DNA of 64,000 nt from assembly GCA_028023455.1 (NCBI GenBank), contig JAQFVV010012423.1, positions 8,412,269 through 8,476,268 on the forward strand. Direction: 5' to 3'. The notes beneath the pieces were generated by a model. It saw only the letters and a list, made by a program, of their open reading frames with translations. It ran no database searches and was not told where the DNA came from. Origin of the DNA: Epiperipatus broadwayi (Eukaryota > Onychophora > Udeonychophora > Euonychophora > Peripatidae). The position numbers and the translations under genes were made by a program. Of this stretch, positions 60,921 through 64,000 are shown in pieces; position 1 is the first letter of the stretch, and every line of letters starts with the position of its first letter.

Positions 60921-62977
60921 ATCCATCTATTGAAACATCCTATATAATCAAATCAAACCAGAGACTTTTAGTTTTTGAATCCATACTCCACCACTGTTTA
61001 AATTGTACAAAGCAGCAAACAAAGTTTATACCTAGCCATGGTCTTTCAAGTTTGCTAAACCTTAATTCATAAATTGTGGGACCATGAAGCATAAAGATTT
61101 ATAAATAATTAAAAACTTTTCTTATATTCAGTTACATATGGATTAACATAGTTCAATCACTGTTGTTTGGAGACATATATTATTGAATTAGATAAACTTA
61201 CTATTTATTTACACTCATGTAACATAATTTTTTTAACAATTCTTAGACTTTGAAGAATTTAGTCATTTATGGATTTTTTTAAATAGTTATTTTAAAAATA
61301 ATATAATTCTTCTTAATATATGTTTTTTTTTTTTAAAGAATGTAATTTAGTTACTTACTTTAAGTTTATATATATATAAAGATATACTTATAACGTTCCT
61401 CTTCACCACATTAACCGTGACTTTAATCATGTTAATAACGAGATCTGACAAAAGTAAATTAATATACTGAGAATGAAATGATAATATAATTTAATTTTAA
61501 AAAGCTTTAAAAATAATTGATATTTTATGTCATAGATGGCAGTAATAATAGACAGTTACATTAATTGATATGACAATCTGCCATTTAAAAAAAAGAATAA
61601 AATATGCTAGAGATAGTTTTAAAAAAACTTTAATAAAGTTATAATATTCCAAGTAAATCAACAGTCAACCTTATGACTGGATTTGAAATGGATCTATTGT
61701 AGACCAGACCAGGCCACTATCATGAACTATAGAGCAGTTTTTGGACTTGCCCTACTTGCAGTCTTATATCTTCATGATAGTTTTCTGTCCTGATTTGGAC
61801 TACTCTGCTAGCTAGCTATTTATCAAACAAATTACAAGCCAATTCCTATTCAAAACTACTATTAGCCAACTTTTATAAAAAACTATAGCCAAAGAAGCTA
61901 TTCTTTTTATCAATATTTTTATATTAGTCAGCTGGGGTGACAAAAACACATTTATTAAAAACTTATTCTTATCTCTCTTGATTGGAAAAAGTCAATTTCA
62001 AGTCAGTTTAATCCATTGAAACTTTATTGTACTAAAATTTTAAAATATATCATAGACTGTATACAAGCATTAATTAAAATATTTCAAAATATAGAAATTT
62101 TTACAATTATCAGAAACATGCTTGTTTTTAATTTCAAAATCAGAATACAATATTAATTTAGATCTTTTTAAATTGTTTAATTTACAATAAAATTCTATTT
62201 TAAATTCAAAATTATTTAACTTTTACTAGGATTATTTTATTCCAGGAAATGTAGAAAACATCTGCAAAATGTTTGTCTGTGTTTATTTTTACTTTTCCTT
62301 TTAACCTCATACATATATTTGTGCACACACACTATGGTATTGTGTGCTATATAACAAAAGACTGTTTGTTCACAATACTGAGCAAATAATCATAGAAAAG
62401 TATTACAATTAAACAATATTATATATACAACATAATATATATATGGAATAAAATAGAGGAAGCTATGTTAATATACTAATATAAACATGACTTAATTAAC
62501 AGGCAGGCAGCAAACATTAAGATCATGGTATTGTGGAAAGGTTAGCCTTTCAAAGTGTTAGTTGACAAAGATTACTAGGATAATCAAAAGCACTCCTAAG
62601 TAGATAAAATTTTTAATTATCTAGTTATTGTATTTATAAATATTCAATTTATATATATGGAATTGAATAATTAACAGCTTAACATGCTTCCAATATATTG
62701 CACCCCACTCATGACTTCAAACTTTATGCTAGCTGCTAAACAAACTAAATTTATGTATAAATACTCTTGTAAATTTTCAATCACACATTATTCTCTCTTG
62801 GATTAATAATCCTAGTACTATGTCTTTTTGATCATATTATTCACAAAAAATTTTCATTTTAAGCTGTTAAAGTTAATTACTTTATTCTAGGCATATATAT
62901 ATATATATACTTAAGGAAATTATTGATTCATATATATACATAATTGATATACACACTAATCTATTTTATATTTTTAG
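60921..62977. other. Intron 5, last part, without recognised gene
   Basis: A less AT-rich patch at 61660-61830 contains GACCAGACCAGGCCACTATC but no recognisable feature. Confidence 0.4.
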
Positions 62978-63087
62978 GACAAGTAGGAGATTGGAAAAAC
63001 TATCTCACAGTTAACATGAGCCAAGCAATGGATGAAATGTGCAGGAAAAAATTAGAAGGATCTGGGCTTAAATTTGAATATATTTAA
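62978..63087 (+). CDS. SULT-family sulfotransferase, final coding exon 6
   Basis: Residues 300 (end) to 335 and the stop TAA (63085-63087). The join with exon 5 reads FLRKGQVGDWKNYLTVNMSQ, the conserved PAPS-binding RKGxxGDWK motif (R298, K299, G300). The SULT dimerisation consensus KxxxTVxxxE appears here as K306, T310, V311 with Gln315 in place of the final Glu. The C-terminus LEGSGLKFEYI fits the usual SULT end. The acceptor is TATTTTTAG at 62969-62977. Length is 110 bp including the stop. Confidence 0.95.
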
Positions 63088-63164
63088 GAACATTATGAAT
63101 CTGTACTACTTTAAAATGATTTTCCAAATCATTGTTGAAATAGTTATCAAAGGAACAATCATTA

Positions 63165-63170
63165 AATAAA
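63165..63170 (+). terminator. Polyadenylation signal of the sulfotransferase gene
   Basis: AATAAA lies 78 bp after the stop codon, the first clear signal downstream of exon 6. This gives a short 3' UTR. Such hexamers are common by chance in this composition, so the position supports the call more than the sequence does. Confidence 0.55.
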
Positions 63171-64000
63171 ATATACAAATTGGAAGTGAGAAATACAGAA
63201 TTTTTATATGAAATAGATTTTTTTTTAAAAAAAATCTAAATAGTTTTATTTACCAATTGGAATATATAAGTTGGAAAAAGGGTAAGACACTTTTATATGT
63301 CTGCAGTTTTAAAGCTTATTAATAGAAAAAAGATTATTTAGAAAACAATAGAGAAATTGAAGAAAGAAATGCTTACATATAAGCATTATCATCAAACAAA
63401 ATAGTGAATAGAATTCTGAAATATGTTCCATAAGTCATGTATCCTAGAATTAATACATCTATTTACAACCCACAATGTATATAAGCAAAAGATATGAATC
63501 CAAAACCTCTACTCTTAGGAAATTGAAGGCATAGAAAAACTGCTGCTAAATATACAGTAGATTATGTTCATTCAATGAATGAATGCAAGATTGTAGTAGT
63601 ATATTTATTTCCCACTGTAAAGAAATAGACTTCTTACATGATATATCAACATTATGGACCTTCAGGGTTAATAAACAATGATAGTGTGACTTCTATCTTG
63701 CTCAATGTAGTAGAAATCCCAAAATATCTTTTTAACAATTTTTTTTTCTTGTAATTTTTTTTTTTGTTATAATGTTAGACTTAAGAAACATTCAGCTTGA
63801 AATATTGGTGCTGATTTAGTATGCACTCACTGCCATTTTGAATTCTAAGAACTGCCCAAAATGCTCACTGACCGCATCCAAATAATAAATGATATCGATT
63901 ATCAACATGACACGATATGACCATTCATTACAAAACCGCAGTTTTCATCAGTAATTAAAAAATTAAGATGTAAATTTTGTAATTTTCATTGATAATTAAA
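63171..64000. other. Downstream flank without recognised gene
   Basis: No element or gene was recognised up to the window end. Confidence 0.4.

Noticed and set aside
1-64000. Search for tRNA and rRNA genes
   Set aside because: No cloverleaf with consistent A and B boxes and no rRNA-like conserved block was seen on either strand by eye.

Overview
This is a eukaryotic (animal) genomic window, strongly A+T rich, with long introns and a dense layer of decayed mobile elements. One host gene can be followed through almost the whole window on the + strand: a sulfotransferase of the cytosolic SULT1-like family. Its six coding exons (13605-13899, 28767-28978, 39887-40013, 48759-48853, 54933-55101, 62978-63087) splice in frame to a 335-residue protein with all core PAPS-binding and catalytic motifs. 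Introns are 6-15 kb, and a polyadenylation signal follows at 63165. The protein has a predicted N-terminal membrane segment, which is unusual for a SULT. The mix of retroelements (RTE and Jockey/CR1-like LINEs, Penelope-like elements, Ty3/gypsy, mariner) with large AT-rich introns suggests an invertebrate metazoan. The sequence alone does not settle the phylum.

Layout. 1-1.8 kb: RTE-type LINE relic, with an inverted duplicate of its 3' part to 1.96 kb. 3.7-8.3 kb: an old Ty3/gypsy element with both LTRs, gag, zinc knuckle, RT, integrase and polypurine tract all visible but full of stops. 10.1 kb: a compact hairpin. 12.0-12.9 kb: a nested inverted-repeat structure, with a third diverged copy at 54.5 kb. 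13.6 kb: SULT exon 1. Intron 1 (to 28.8 kb): LINE 3' relic (minus), 31-bp and 50-bp tandem repeats, a second gypsy pol relic, foldback elements at 22.6, 23.5 and 26 kb, and a mariner relic at 27.7-28.3 kb. Intron 2: a Penelope-like element (29.3-32.0 kb) with inverted terminal copies and a GIY-YIG domain, a LINE C-terminus relic (33.4-34.1 kb), a palindrome flanked by a 17-bp direct repeat (35.2 kb), and an element with an RT relic and inverted ends (38.3-39.6 kb). Intron 3: foldbacks at 42.4 and 44.7 kb and a Jockey/CR1-like LINE in minus orientation (45.9-48.6 kb). Intron 4: an RTE LINE relic (minus, 52-54 kb). Intron 5: a foldback at 55.9-56.2 kb, a possible RTE endonuclease relic and a mariner relic (60.7-60.9 kb).

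The most interesting signal is a recurring RNA-like motif: a CUGANGA-type heptamer, a short perfect or near-perfect stem-loop, then GAAA. It is the signature of a hammerhead ribozyme core. It lies in or next to the centre of several foldback elements (22.7, 42.4 and 56.0 kb; degenerate at 12.3, 12.6 and 53.0 kb), and a related stem-loop plus GAAA lies in the terminal repeats of the Penelope-like element. Hammerhead motifs are known from Penelope-like elements. The foldbacks may therefore be non-autonomous, ribozyme-bearing relatives of such elements, built from two head-to-head copies.
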